Counted from the stretch's first letter, positions 1 to 8,633 are shown. The stretch is DNA of 64,000 nucleotides from an uncultured Blautia sp. (GCA_900539525.1 UQCM01000005.1:10688-74687), one strand, 5' to 3'. Numbers and translations are program-made. The notes: generated by a model not told the origin, from the letters alone.

Positions 1-1
1 A

Positions 2-1492
2 ACCTTCACTGTAGAGGATACGGAGGAAATCCAGAGCGTTGCTATGAAGGATGAGGTTCCTACCGGGTCAATCATCATCAACAAGGATGGAGAGTTTCTG
101 ACAGACATTAACCTTGTAAAAGGTAAGTGGTATGACTTTGTATTCGATTACTTCAAGAAATCTCTTGCAGGCGTTACCTTTGAGGTTTATGCAAGAGAGG
201 ACATTGTAAGTCCGGATGGTCTTGACACTGTATATTATGAGGCTGATGAGCTTGTAGCAACTATTGTTACAAATGACAAAGGAATTGCCATGATTAGCGA
301 TTTGCCGCTTGGCAAGTATTACCTTGTTGAGACTGCAACTATCGAGGGATTTGTGCTTGACAGTACACCAATCGAAGCAGATCTTTCCTATATCGACCAG
401 AATACCGAAGTGGTATATGCAGGTATGGATGTAACCAATGAAAGACAGAAGGTGCAGATTACTGTTATCAAGAAGGATGCTGAGACGAAGAAGGCTCTTG
501 AGGGAGCAGTATTCGGCTTATATGCAAAGGAAGACATTTTTGATGTTGATGGCAGACTGATTGTAGCTGCTGATACTTTCATTGAGAAAGCAGTAACTGG
601 AGCTGACGGAACGGTAACCTTCATTTCAGACCTTCCTCTCGGACAGTATTATGTGAAGGAAATGGAAGCTCCTGCCGGATATGTTAAGTCTGATGAATGC
701 TTTGATGTGGATGCTTCTTATCAGGGTGATGATGTGGAAGTAATTGAATTTGAGGCAGAATTTGAAAACTATCCTACCAAGCTTGAAATTTCCAAGACTG
801 ATATTACCGGAGAGCATGAGCTTAAGGGAGCAAAGCTTTCCATTATTGATGCTAATGGAGATGTGGTTTACAGCTGGGAGTCTGATGGAACAGTCCATGT
901 CATCGACAGAATTCCTGTTGGCAAGTATATCTTAAGGGAAGAGATTGCCCCTTATGGATACAGAATTGCAAATGATGTGGAGTTTGAGGTGACTGAGACA
1001 AAGGAAATTCAGAAGGTATCCATGAAGGATGAACTTGTGAACGGAAAGATTATCATTGATAAGACTGACGAGTATACCAAGAAGGGTATTGCCGGAGTAG
1101 AGTTTGAAATCCGTGACAAAGATGGTAATGTGATTGAAAAACTTGTGACTGACAAGAACGGTCATGCGGAATCCGGAGAACTTCCGATTGGTGTATTCAA
1201 GGATGGCGAGTTCGTGGAGGATATCAAGTATTATGTGGTCGAGACTAAGGCTGCAGAAGGGTATATCCTTGATGAGACTGTTCACGAGGTGGTATTACAG
1301 TATGACGATGCAGCCCCTGAGGTTGTGACTTATACACTGAATATTACGAACAAGCCTACAGAACCGAAGCTTCCACAGACCGGGGATAACTTCAATCCTT
1401 GGCTCTTTACCGGACTTGGTCTGGCTGCAATTTTAGCAGGAGCAGGTGCTTTCTTCTGGAAAAAGAAGGAAGAGGATGAAGTAACTGAATAA
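2..1492 (+). CDS. LPXTG-anchored SpaA/Cna-B-repeat pilin-like surface protein (5' partial)
   Basis: The reading frame is open from base 2, so the window starts inside the gene; about 496 residues are visible. They form roughly four prealbumin-like Cna-B/SpaA domains, each ending in a typical turn such as LPLGKYYLVET, LPLGQYYVKEM and IPVGKYILREE. Their Glu is the usual catalytic residue for intramolecular Lys-Asn isopeptide bonds. The C-terminus has the sortase signal LPQTG near visible residue 456, then a hydrophobic helix and a KKKEE tail. This family is anchored to peptidoglycan or polymerised into pili by sortase. A sortase is encoded on the same ICE at 28968-29606 and is a plausible partner. 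The likely role is cell-cell contact during conjugation (inference). A terminator follows the stop. Confidence 0.92.
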   Translation, partial: TFTVEDTEEIQSVAMKDEVPTGSIIINKDGEFLTDINLVKGKWYDFVFDYFKKSLAGVTFEVYAREDIVSPDGLDTVYYEADELVATIVTNDKGIAMISDLPLGKYYLVETATIEGFVLDSTPIEADLSYIDQNTEVVYAGMDVTNERQKVQITVIKKDAETKKALEGAVFGLYAKEDIFDVDGRLIVAADTFIEKAVTGADGTVTFISDLPLGQYYVKEMEAPAGYVKSDECFDVDASYQGDDVEVIEFEAEFENYPTKLEISKTDITGEHELKGAKLSIIDANGDVVYSWESDGTVHVIDRIPVGKYILREEIAPYGYRIANDVEFEVTETKEIQKVSMKDELVNGKIIIDKTDEYTKKGIAGVEFEIRDKDGNVIEKLVTDKNGHAESGELPIGVFKDGEFVEDIKYYVVETKAAEGYILDETVHEVVLQYDDAAPEVVTYTLNITNKPTEPKLPQTGDNFNPWLFTGLGLAAILAGAGAFFWKKKEEDEVTE

Positions 1493-1502
1493 GTATCATC
1501 TA

Positions 1503-1544
1503 TTAGAGGTGTAGGCCGTAATAGCTTACACCTCTAATTTTTTT
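1503..1544 (+). terminator. Rho-independent terminator after the adhesin gene
   Basis: Arms TTAGAGGTGTA (1503-1513) and TACACCTCTAA (1527-1537) form an 11-bp stem followed by seven T residues. It separates the adhesin transcript from the regulator genes that follow. Confidence 0.9.
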
Positions 1545-1556
1545 GGAGGGATAGCT

Positions 1557-1796
1557 TTGGTTGGAGAAAAGATAAAGGAATACCGGGAAAGGCGAGGCTT
1601 CAGCAGAGAAGAACTGGGGAGAAGATGCGGTTTTGGATGTGATGGAGAACGAGTTATCTCAGAATTTGAACAGGATAAAGGTTTTCCGGATCTTGATAAG
1701 CTGAAGAGAATTGCAGAGGAATTATGGGTTCCGCTGGAAGTTTTATGCCCGGTGCCTTGTCGGGAGTGTCCATACAGAAAGAAGGTGCGTCAATGA
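1557..1796 (+). CDS. Small XRE-family helix-turn-helix regulator
   Basis: This 79-residue protein has a Cro/CI-type helix-turn-helix at about residues 5-55 (IKEYRERRGFSREELGRRCG and following helices). Its cysteine-bearing tail, CRECPYRKK, is shared with the next gene. TTG at 1557 is taken as the start because a GGAGGGA ribosome binding site sits just upstream and no ATG is available. The stop overlaps the start of the next reading frame as ATGA, so the two paralogues look translationally coupled. The likely role is control of ICE transfer genes downstream; the operator is unknown. The tail Cys-x-x-Cys with basic residues could bind metal, but that is a guess. Confidence 0.75.
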   Translation: MVGEKIKEYRERRGFSREELGRRCGFGCDGERVISEFEQDKGFPDLDKLKRIAEELWVPLEVLCPVPCRECPYRKKVRQ

Positions 1797-2137
1797 CAAT
1801 CGGGCAAAAGATTAGAATGTTGCGAAAGTAAAGACATTTAACTTTGAGAGAACTGGGGGAGCTTGCAGGTTTCCCAAACAGGGGAGATGTGAGAATTGCT
1901 CAGTATGAAAACGGGAGCAGGATTCCTAAGAATGAGATTTTGAATAGGATTGCGAGTGCACTCGGTGTGACTGTGGAGGAGATTGCCGGTGTTGAGTGCA
2001 GAGGTTGTCCATATAGAAAACGCAAACAGCCCCAAGAAGCGATTATCCATTTGGAAGATGATCCCGGTTATGAAACAGATATCAAAGAGTATGGAGACCC
2101 GGACGAGGAAGGGATTCTATATGACAATTTAGATTAA
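1793..2137 (+). pseudogene. XRE-family regulator interrupted by an in-frame stop codon
   Basis: Reading from ATG 1793 (overlapping the previous stop as ATGA) gives MTIGQKIRMLRK, then TAA at 1829-1831, then continues in the same frame as RHLTLRELGELAGFPNRGD and so on to 2137. Both sides form one normal XRE helix-turn-helix, so the TAA is a nonsense mutation or a sequencing error. One base change from CAA would explain it. The downstream part could be reinitiated at TTG 1844, giving 97 residues without the first helix. The C-terminus carries the same CRGCPYRK tail as the gene upstream, plus an acidic extension. Intact, this would be the second of a tandem pair of small regulators. Confidence 0.75.
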
Positions 2138-2151
2138 GGAGGACATTTTAT

Positions 2152-3147
2152 ATGATGAATTACGAGATTTTTAAGGAAGTCGTGGCTGAGAAGTTTATGG
2201 ATTATATGCCGGAACAGTATCAGGGAATGCGACTTCGTGTTGAACCTGTCAATAAGGTAAACAAGGTTCTGGATGGTATCACATTAGTGGGAAGCGGAGC
2301 AGGAAGAAACGTCTCTCCCACACTGTATATCAATCACATGTATGAACACTATCTTGAGACAGAGAATCTTCAGGAGGTGTTACAGAGTGCTGCCAGAAGA
2401 ATGGATATGGCATTCAAGGAAATGCCCGAGGTAGGGGATGTGAATCTTGAAGGTGCAAAGGATAACATTGTATTTCAGGTTATTAACACATTGCAGAATG
2501 AAGATATGCTCAGGGATATGCCGCACAGAGAGTTTCAGGATTTGTCCATTATCTACCGCTGGGTGGTAAAGGTGGATGAAAATGGAATCCAGAGTTCGGC
2601 GATTCGCAATAATCTTGCGGAGCAGCTTGGAATGAACGAAGAGCAGTTGTTTAAGTGTGCTGTGGAAAACACGAGGCGTATTTTCCCGCCGACTGTCAAA
2701 TCCATGAACGATGTTATTCGCGAAATGTTTATCAGTGACGGTATGCCTGCTGAGGTTGCAGACATGATGATCGGTGAGATGCCGGAAGATAAGATGATGT
2801 GGGTAATCAGTAACGACAGGGGGATTAATGGAGCTGGCTCCATGCTTTATGAAGATAATCTCCATAAGCTGGCTATGAAGCTTGAAACAGACCTCTATAT
2901 TCTGCCTTCATCCGTGCATGAGTGTATCGCAGTATCTACAAATGTTGGAGACCCTTATGAGCTTGCAGAAATGGTAAGCGAAATCAACATGGGACAGGTT
3001 GCCTTGGAAGACAGATTATCCAATCAAGTATATCACTATGATAAGGATGCAAGAAGACTTACCCTTGCAACGGATACTCCGAATAAGAGACTGGATGGCA
3101 TGGTTGCAGAGGCGCAGCTTATTTATGACAACGGAAAGTCCAGATAG
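2152..3147 (+). CDS. DUF5688-family ICE protein
   Basis: This 331-residue soluble protein begins MMNYEIFKEVVAEKF and matches the DUF5688 family common in Clostridia Tn1549-like elements. The family pattern includes the early VEPVNKVNKVLDGITL region. No catalytic motif or membrane segment is evident and the biochemical function is unknown. A strong AAGGAGG ribosome binding site lies at about 2136-2142. It starts the run of co-directional ICE housekeeping genes leading to the primase. Family assignment is from memory of the conserved pattern. Confidence 0.75.
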   Translation: MMNYEIFKEVVAEKFMDYMPEQYQGMRLRVEPVNKVNKVLDGITLVGSGAGRNVSPTLYINHMYEHYLETENLQEVLQSAARRMDMAFKEMPEVGDVNLEGAKDNIVFQVINTLQNEDMLRDMPHREFQDLSIIYRWVVKVDENGIQSSAIRNNLAEQLGMNEEQLFKCAVENTRRIFPPTVKSMNDVIREMFISDGMPAEVADMMIGEMPEDKMMWVISNDRGINGAGSMLYEDNLHKLAMKLETDLYILPSSVHECIAVSTNVGDPYELAEMVSEINMGQVALEDRLSNQVYHYDKDARRLTLATDTPNKRLDGMVAEAQLIYDNGKSR

Positions 3148-3157
3148 GAGGCAGACT

Positions 3158-3301
3158 ATGGAGCAGGAGATGACCGTGCAGGAACTGATTGCTCTTATGA
3201 ATGCCTGGGAAGGGGACTTTATTTTACAGATTGAGCTAAAGGAGGATGATGCGAATGGGAATCGAAAAGAAACCTCAGATGGAAGCAGAAGAAGCCTTTA
3301 A
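3158..3301 (+). CDS. Small hypothetical protein, 47 residues
   Basis: A short reading frame with a GGAGG ribosome binding site begins MEQEMTVQELIALMNAWEGD. Its 3' end overlaps the start of the RadC-like gene in another frame, typical of tightly packed ICE operons. The first part resembles an amphipathic helix; the last 15 residues are basic and lie in the overlap. No family was recognised. Confidence 0.5.
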   Translation: MEQEMTVQELIALMNAWEGDFILQIELKEDDANGNRKETSDGSRRSL

Positions 3302-3818
3302 GCTTGATGTGGTTAGAGTAAAGCTTGTGAAGGAGGCTCCGTTATATTCGGAGCTTCCTTTACAGAATCCCTACGAAGCAGCAGCCACTATCGGAGAGCT
3401 TCTCTGTGAAATGGACAGGGAGGTTGTCTGTGTAGTCAATCTGCAATCAGACCTAAAACCGATTAATGTTACCTTCGCAAGTATTGGTGCACTAAATGAA
3501 GCATTGGTGCATCCGAGGGAAATACTCAAGGCAAGCATTTTGTCAAATGCAGCGAGTATTATGCTCATTCATTCGCATCCAAGCGGAAATCTGTTTCCGA
3601 GTAAAGAAGATACGATGATAACCGACCGTATGAATTCCGTCTGCGAGATGGTGGGTATCCGGCTGGTGGATCATCTGATAGTAGGAGGCGATAATAAGGA
3701 ATTTTTCAGCTTTAAGGAAAAAGGACTTATGGATAATCCAAAGATTTCCTATACAAGTGATTACAGGAATTTCAGTTTTACCAACAGTCTTGTGGCAGAA
3801 CGGGAGAAAGGAAGGTAG
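3255..3818 (+). CDS. RadC-like JAB/MPN domain protein
   Basis: This 187-residue protein carries the JAMM signature HSHPSGNLFPSKED from about residue 105, with the preceding Glu-containing segment and the ILKASILSNAASIMLIH strand expected for RadC. The N-terminal helix-hairpin-helix of full RadC is absent, as in most plasmid and ICE RadC homologues. JAB-domain proteins are metal-dependent isopeptidase-like folds. Mobile-element RadC proteins have no settled function despite the historical DNA-repair name. Starts at 3246, 3249 and 3255 are all in frame; 3255 gives the best spacing from AAAGGAGG at 3238-3245. The stop lies 2 bp before the primase gene. Confidence 0.85.
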   Translation: MGIEKKPQMEAEEAFKLDVVRVKLVKEAPLYSELPLQNPYEAAATIGELLCEMDREVVCVVNLQSDLKPINVTFASIGALNEALVHPREILKASILSNAASIMLIHSHPSGNLFPSKEDTMITDRMNSVCEMVGIRLVDHLIVGGDNKEFFSFKEKGLMDNPKISYTSDYRNFSFTNSLVAEREKGR

Positions 3819-3820
3819 CG

Positions 3821-4822
3821 ATGGAGGATAGATTTACGGAAGCAGAATTAGCCATTGCAAAAAGCGTAGATTTGACCGCTGTTGCCTCTTATCTTGGCTA
3901 TACGGTAAAGAAAGTGGGTCATTATCATACACTCAAGGAAATGGACTCTATCCGGATATATGATAAGAGCCACTGGTTTCGGTGGTCAAGGCAGTACGAT
4001 AAGGGTGAGAATGGCGGGTCCCAGATAGATTTTCTAAGGGTGTTTTGCGGAATGGAAGTAAAAGAGGCTGTATGGTGGCTTCTGGATTTTGCGGGATACC
4101 GGAGAATTGAAGAGAAGGATAGAAAACCTCCGCTAAAGCATCAGGTGGAACCTGGCAAAAAGCCGGAACCCAAAAAGTTTGAGCTGCCCATACCGGCACC
4201 GGATAACTGTTTTCTTTATTCGTATCTGAATCAGGAGCGGGGTATTAGTAAAAGTGTTATCGACTACTTTATTTCGCAGGGGCTTATTTATGAGAGCAGG
4301 CATTACCACAACATTGTTTTTAAGGGTAATAACAAAGACGGTGTTACGAAGTTTGCAAGTATGAGAGGTGTGTTCGACAGGGAAGGAAAGCCTTTTAAGT
4401 GTGATGTGGCAGGCAATGATAAGGAGTATGGCTTTAATGTTCCTAACGATGATAGTTCGGAACTGGTTGTCTTTGAAGGGGCGATAGACCTGATGAGTTA
4501 TGTGGATATTTTCTCAGATTATGAGACCAACAAGCTGGCTCTTGGAATGCTTGCAGATGCACCTCTTACTACTTTCCTAAACGAGCATCCTCAGATTACT
4601 TCCATTAAGTTTTGTCTGGATGGTGATGAGCCGGGGAGAAAGGCAGCCTTGCAGCTGACTGAGAAGTATTATGGTTTGGGATATGATGTGGAAGATTGCC
4701 CTCCTCCTGCCGGATATAAGGATTACAATGAATGGCTTGTAGCTGCGAAGACAGATTTAATAGGGAGTCAAAAAGTGGAGCACCTTTCAGAAAATGGCTC
4801 CAAAAAGTGGAGTACTTTTTAA
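3821..4822 (+). CDS. Toprim-domain primase-like protein (DUF3991/TraP-like)
   Basis: This 333-residue protein has an N-terminal DUF3991-type zinc-less CHC2-like region (residues about 1-110) and a C-terminal toprim fold. The toprim Glu lies in VFEGAIDLMSY at about residue 216 and the Asp pair in FCLDGDEPGRKA at about residue 263. The family is proposed to prime DNA synthesis on transferred ICE single strands. Its last codons are made from the repeat array that starts at 4763; the C-terminal SQKVEHLSENGSKKWSTF is a translation of repeat copies 1 and 2. The stop therefore sits inside a DNA element rather than at a natural domain end. It directly precedes the probable origin region and MobC/relaxase. 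Confidence 0.85.
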   Translation: MEDRFTEAELAIAKSVDLTAVASYLGYTVKKVGHYHTLKEMDSIRIYDKSHWFRWSRQYDKGENGGSQIDFLRVFCGMEVKEAVWWLLDFAGYRRIEEKDRKPPLKHQVEPGKKPEPKKFELPIPAPDNCFLYSYLNQERGISKSVIDYFISQGLIYESRHYHNIVFKGNNKDGVTKFASMRGVFDREGKPFKCDVAGNDKEYGFNVPNDDSSELVVFEGAIDLMSYVDIFSDYETNKLALGMLADAPLTTFLNEHPQITSIKFCLDGDEPGRKAALQLTEKYYGLGYDVEDCPPPAGYKDYNEWLVAAKTDLIGSQKVEHLSENGSKKWSTF

Positions 4823-4976
4823 GAAATGGCTCCAAAAAGTGGAGCACCTGCTTTTCAGGTTTTATAAAGTATCCATATTAGTATTGAAAAGGGAGTCAAA
4901 AAGTGGAGCTACTTTCAGAAAGTGGCTCCAAAAAGTGGAGTACCTTTTCAAAAATGGCTCCAAAAAGTGGAGCACC
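4763..4976 (+). repeat. Six-copy iteron-like direct repeat in two triplets
   Basis: The core GGCTCCAAAAAGTGGAG (first copy of each triplet GGGAGTCAAAAAGTGGAG) occurs at 4763, 4796, 4828, 4891, 4924 and 4956. Spacing is 33 then 32 bp in both triplets, close to three helical turns, and the second triplet repeats the first 128 bp later. Each core contains the inverted arms CTCCA/TGGAG. Copies 1 and 2 are inside the end of the primase gene; the rest are noncoding. Regular phasing suggests a protein-binding array such as a replication or transfer origin. The binding protein is unknown. Confidence 0.85.
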
Positions 4977-4988
4977 TATATATTATCA

Positions 4989-5056
4989 GGGGTTTTAGGG
5001 GGCTTTGCCCACCTAACCAGATGTATTTTGGATGGATATCCAAAATGCGTATCTGG
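4989..5056 (+). other. Probable oriT region: G-rich run plus inverted repeat
   Basis: A G-rich run (4989-5010) is followed by an interrupted inverted repeat. The left arm 5017-5033 contains CCAGAT and ATTTTGGAT; the right arm 5038-5056 contains ATCCAAAAT and ATCTGG. It lies between the iteron array and the mobC/relaxase genes, which is where MOBP-type oriT sites usually sit. No nic site could be assigned by a known consensus, so the oriT call is inference from position and structure. Confidence 0.5.
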
Positions 5057-5137
5057 CAGAGGACAGGGCATTGCTCTGGACTCTTAAGGCTCCTGAAATG
5101 TTTCTCAAAACACAGATAAGGAGGTGTGGTTACAGCA

Positions 5138-5674
5138 ATGGGAACAGGAGATGTAAGCATAACAGAGATTCGGCAGCCGGAAGAATTACTGGCATTCATT
5201 AAGGACAATGAGATTTCCATAGTTATGACGGATAAAGAGGCAGAGATGCTTCTTGGCTATATGGAAGGGCATGACTATGTGGTGGGTTTTGCAGAGGGAA
5301 GGCTGTATCGTGGAGATTTGGATGATGTGCCCGGAGAGATAGTCTGGGATGATGATTTTTCCGTGGATGATTTGATTGATACAGTTTGTGAATGGAATTA
5401 TGAGCTGATTCTTGATATGGATGCAGAGAGGCAGAATCCGAAGGATATGGTGGACTTTTCCAATAAGCAGAGCAAGTATGAAAGTCTGAAACAGGAGGAA
5501 GCCATACTGGATAAGCTATTCAACCAGACAAAGTACAGAGCCGGAATTGAGAAGCTGGCAGAGGAATTGGCTAATCAGTTTATTCAGAATCTGAATCAAA
5601 AGGGATTAGACAGTTCTGTGAAACAGCTGGTATCAGATATCCGTCAGCCTGCCATTAGTGGAAAGGCAAGGTGA
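5138..5674 (+). CDS. Hypothetical acidic ICE protein upstream of mobC
   Basis: This is a protein of about 178 residues with no recognised family. The N-terminal half is rich in Asp and Glu; the C-terminal half (EEAILDKLFNQTKYRAGIEK and on) looks helical. GTG 5126 lies too close to the AAGGAGG at 5118-5124, so ATG 5138 is chosen although its spacing is long. It ends 4 bp before mobC, suggesting co-transcription with the relaxosome genes. It might be an accessory relaxosome factor or a repeat-binding protein, but nothing in the sequence proves that. Confidence 0.6.
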   Translation: MGTGDVSITEIRQPEELLAFIKDNEISIVMTDKEAEMLLGYMEGHDYVVGFAEGRLYRGDLDDVPGEIVWDDDFSVDDLIDTVCEWNYELILDMDAERQNPKDMVDFSNKQSKYESLKQEEAILDKLFNQTKYRAGIEKLAEELANQFIQNLNQKGLDSSVKQLVSDIRQPAISGKAR

Positions 5675-5678
5675 TTGG

Positions 5679-6011
5679 ATGGAGAAGAGGCAGCACAGTA
5701 TCAGTAAGCTACTTAGAATGACACCGGAGGAAGCAAAGCTCTTGGAAGAGAAAGCGAAGCAGGCGGGTATGACAGAGTCGCAGTATCTTCGGCTTATGAT
5801 TTCCCAGAAACCGAATGACTATCCGGAGGTCCGGCAGCTTCTTCGTGATTTAATCAATGAGGTAAACCGGATAGGGGTCAATATCAACCAGATTACCCAC
5901 AACCACAATGCAGAGCTTTATTCCAAGGATGATAAGGAAAGGCTTATTGCATATATGCGTAAGCTGAATGTTGCTGTGGCAAAGGTGGTGGATATCGTTG
6001 GCAATCAGTAA
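5679..6011 (+). CDS. mobC: MobC-family relaxosome accessory protein
   Basis: This 110-residue protein has a ribbon-helix-helix N-terminus (SISKLLRMTPEEAKLLEEKA) and the MobC signature LLRDLINEVNRIGVNINQIT near residues 63-82. MobC proteins bind oriT and help the relaxase open the nic region. ATG 5679 follows an AAGGTGAT ribosome binding site; an upstream ATG in the same frame lacks one. Its 3' end overlaps the relaxase start by 14 bp, a normal arrangement for mobC-relaxase pairs. Confidence 0.88.
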   Translation: MEKRQHSISKLLRMTPEEAKLLEEKAKQAGMTESQYLRLMISQKPNDYPEVRQLLRDLINEVNRIGVNINQITHNHNAELYSKDDKERLIAYMRKLNVAVAKVVDIVGNQ

Positions 6012-7443
6012 GATTCTTTATATGAAGGACTGCGGCAACCATTTTCATGGCAAGCACTTAAAACAGTCTTTGGATTATGTAATGAATCCGGAGAAGACGC
6101 AGAACGGGAGGCTGATTGGCGGGATGAACTGTCAACCGGATACAGCCTTCAGACAGATGATGGATACCAAGAAAGCGTTTGGTAAGGTAGATAAGCGTCA
6201 GGGCTATCATCTTATTATTTCCTTTAAGGAAGGTGAGGTCAGTCCTGATACCGCCTATGAAATAACGCAGAGGTTTGTTAAGGAATATCTGGGAGAACAG
6301 TATGAAGCAGTTTATTGTGTTCACGATAATACGGATCATATTCATGCCCACATTATATTCAATAGTGTCAGCTTTGTAGATGGCAGAAAGTACCGGTATG
6401 AGAAGGGTGACTGGGAGCGGGATATTCAGCCCATAACCAACCGCTTGTGTGAAGAGTACGGACTATCCACCATTGATATAGGTTCGAAGGATGAAGAGCG
6501 GGACCGATACAGGGAACACAATGATTACCGGGATGGCAGATTTGTCTGGGGGAAAATGATTGCGAGGGATCTGGATGCCTGTATATTGCAGGCTGGCTCC
6601 TATGAGGAGTTTATGGAACTGCTTCGGGATAAGGGATATGAAATCAAGCAGGGAAAACATCTTGCTGTGAAGCCGCCGGGAATGGGCAGGTACAGAAGAT
6701 GCAGAGCCTTGGGAGATGATTATACCGAGGAGAGAATACGACAGAGGATTGTGGAGGAAGATTTATCTTTTTATCGGTCGAATAAGGAGTTTAAGCCGGA
6801 GATTGTGAAGTGTTATGTCAGAAGGTATAAGAGAGCAAGACTTACCGGATTGCAGAAACGCTACTATGCAAAACTGTACCAGATTGGGAAACTGAAAAAG
6901 CGTCCTTACTCACAGGTATGGAAGTATAAGGATGATATAAAGAAGATGGAACAGCTTCAGCAGCAGTATCTATTTCTTGTCCGGCATGATGTACACAGTG
7001 TAGAGGAGCTTGCATCGGCTATGATGAATCTGACGGATAAAAGAAAAGAAGCCTCTGCGGACAAAAGCCGGGTGTACCGGGCAAAGCAGAGATTAATAAG
7101 TCTGTTTGATATTGCAGAGCAGATGGATTCGTTAGAAGGTGCGGAAAAGAGTTTTCAGAATGGGGATAACTTCTTTTCGGAGGAACACGTGCAGTGGACA
7201 GAGCTATCAAAGCAGCTTTTGGATGAAGGATATTCCTATGAGGAGATTAAGAAACTCCGGGCGTACTATAAGGAACAGATTGCTTATGTGACTGCTAGGG
7301 AACGGGCATCTGCAAAAGAGCTCAATCTGGCGAAGACAATCTGGAGAGATATGGTAAGCGATGATACAAGCCTTTCCGAAGATAAGGAAAGAATCCCTGA
7401 AAAAACCGAAGAGAGAACGAATATTAAGCAGCCTAACAGATAG
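5998..7443 (+). CDS. MOBP-type relaxase (VirD2-like mobilisation nuclease)
   Basis: This 481-residue relaxase would nick oriT and lead the single strand into the recipient. The N-terminus reads LAISKILYMKDCGNHFHGKH; the catalytic Tyr is likely in the SLDYVMNP helix. The metal-binding motif HDNTDHIHAHIIFN lies at about residues 108-121. TTG 5998 is chosen because homologues start MAISKI and it overlaps the mobC stop. The C-terminal half is basic and coiled-coil rich. A truncated relative of its central region (YRDGRFVWGKMIARDLDACI) is found at 50416-50575, outside the ICE. Confidence 0.92.
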   Translation: MAISKILYMKDCGNHFHGKHLKQSLDYVMNPEKTQNGRLIGGMNCQPDTAFRQMMDTKKAFGKVDKRQGYHLIISFKEGEVSPDTAYEITQRFVKEYLGEQYEAVYCVHDNTDHIHAHIIFNSVSFVDGRKYRYEKGDWERDIQPITNRLCEEYGLSTIDIGSKDEERDRYREHNDYRDGRFVWGKMIARDLDACILQAGSYEEFMELLRDKGYEIKQGKHLAVKPPGMGRYRRCRALGDDYTEERIRQRIVEEDLSFYRSNKEFKPEIVKCYVRRYKRARLTGLQKRYYAKLYQIGKLKKRPYSQVWKYKDDIKKMEQLQQQYLFLVRHDVHSVEELASAMMNLTDKRKEASADKSRVYRAKQRLISLFDIAEQMDSLEGAEKSFQNGDNFFSEEHVQWTELSKQLLDEGYSYEEIKKLRAYYKEQIAYVTARERASAKELNLAKTIWRDMVSDDTSLSEDKERIPEKTEERTNIKQPNR

Positions 7444-7466
7444 GCTGTATTTTTTTGGAGGTATTT

Positions 7467-8633
7467 ATGGAACGAAGTTTAGAAGATTCAATTAAGAATA
7501 AGACCTATATTGATAATCTGCGAAGTGCGGCAAAGTACAGCAGGGAGGTAATCGATCTTGTGGAAGCGGATATTGAATATGGTCTGACAATGGAACAGAC
7601 GAAGCTCTACTTAAAGAGGGATATCAAATTTCCTCAGATGAAGCTTTTGTCCCAGTGCCTTAGAAAAGGGGCAGATGAAGCCTTTATTGAACTGCTTACC
7701 AAATATGATATGAGCGGTTATCAGATACAGGTAGCGATTGAATTTATGGAGAAGGGTATCTCCATGGAGAATATCGAAACCGTAATTGCCAAAGGAGAAA
7801 ATCCGCTGGCGATGCGTAAATCGTTTCAGGCGATGCTTGATAAGGTAAAACAGATTCAGGCAGATGCTGATGTGTCACCGGATTATGTCAAAGGTCTTGT
7901 AAAGCAGATTGAGGAGGCGGTTGCGAAAATCCAGTTTCAGGAGGAGCGCTACGATGAACTGAATAAGAAGCTCAAGGTGTTTGAGAATTCCAAGAAGGAT
8001 GAGGAAGTTCATAAGGGGCTTGTAAAGAAGCTGGAGGATACGGAAGCAGAGTTAAGCGGTCAGCAGGACCAGTTAAACAGAGCGAATGCTACGATAGCAA
8101 GACTTCGTGAGCAGATAGATGAAAAAGAGAAGGAGATGGAGAAGATGCAGAACCGAATTGATACCTTGGAAGATAAGCTGCTTGAGAAAGCAGCAGGTGC
8201 GACAGTAAAGCAGGAAGCCCCGGAGAAACCAGAGGAAAGTAAGGAGCCTTTAGGCAATCAGACTGTATTTGATGAAAAGCCGGTTGCAGAAAGACCTTAT
8301 CAGATTCCTGTGTTTTACCAGTTGCCTGTGGTAGATGCAAATGGCAGGGTGATTCAGCATGTGCAGGTTGAAAGAACTGTCAGAAAGGCAAATACGGGTG
8401 CGTTTACCGGGCTGCTTGGTAAGCTTGGATTTATGAAAAAGTCCCGACAGGATATTGTGAAACTGTTAGCCAGTGGCGATCTGGTTCCGGCACAGCTTGT
8501 GCAGATTAGAAGTGCCATTGAAAAGGGACTGACAGAATCACAGCTTGTAGAACTTATCAATAACAATGTTTCGGCAGAGAAGATGAAAGAAATCATTGAT
8601 ATTGCGGTTCTTGAGAACAGTATGGACTATTAG
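7467..8633 (+). CDS. Coiled-coil ICE protein
   Basis: This 388-residue protein has helical repeats in residues 1-130, a long coiled coil at about 145-245 (KIQFQEERYDELNKKLKVFE onward), a proline-rich linker (QIPVFYQLPVVDANG), and a helical C-terminus. There is no enzyme motif or membrane segment. Start ATG 7467 has GGAGG 7 bases upstream. It sits between relaxase and PcfB/VirD4, where a scaffold between relaxosome and coupling protein would be expected. The function is unknown. Confidence 0.7.
   Translation: MERSLEDSIKNKTYIDNLRSAAKYSREVIDLVEADIEYGLTMEQTKLYLKRDIKFPQMKLLSQCLRKGADEAFIELLTKYDMSGYQIQVAIEFMEKGISMENIETVIAKGENPLAMRKSFQAMLDKVKQIQADADVSPDYVKGLVKQIEEAVAKIQFQEERYDELNKKLKVFENSKKDEEVHKGLVKKLEDTEAELSGQQDQLNRANATIARLREQIDEKEKEMEKMQNRIDTLEDKLLEKAAGATVKQEAPEKPEESKEPLGNQTVFDEKPVAERPYQIPVFYQLPVVDANGRVIQHVQVERTVRKANTGAFTGLLGKLGFMKKSRQDIVKLLASGDLVPAQLVQIRSAIEKGLTESQLVELINNNVSAEKMKEIIDIAVLENSMDY

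Noticed and set aside
4794..5119. Two plus-strand ORFs across the repeat array (97 and 65 residues)
   Set aside because: Their sequence is just translated repeat units; no ribosome binding site and no continuation beyond the repeats.
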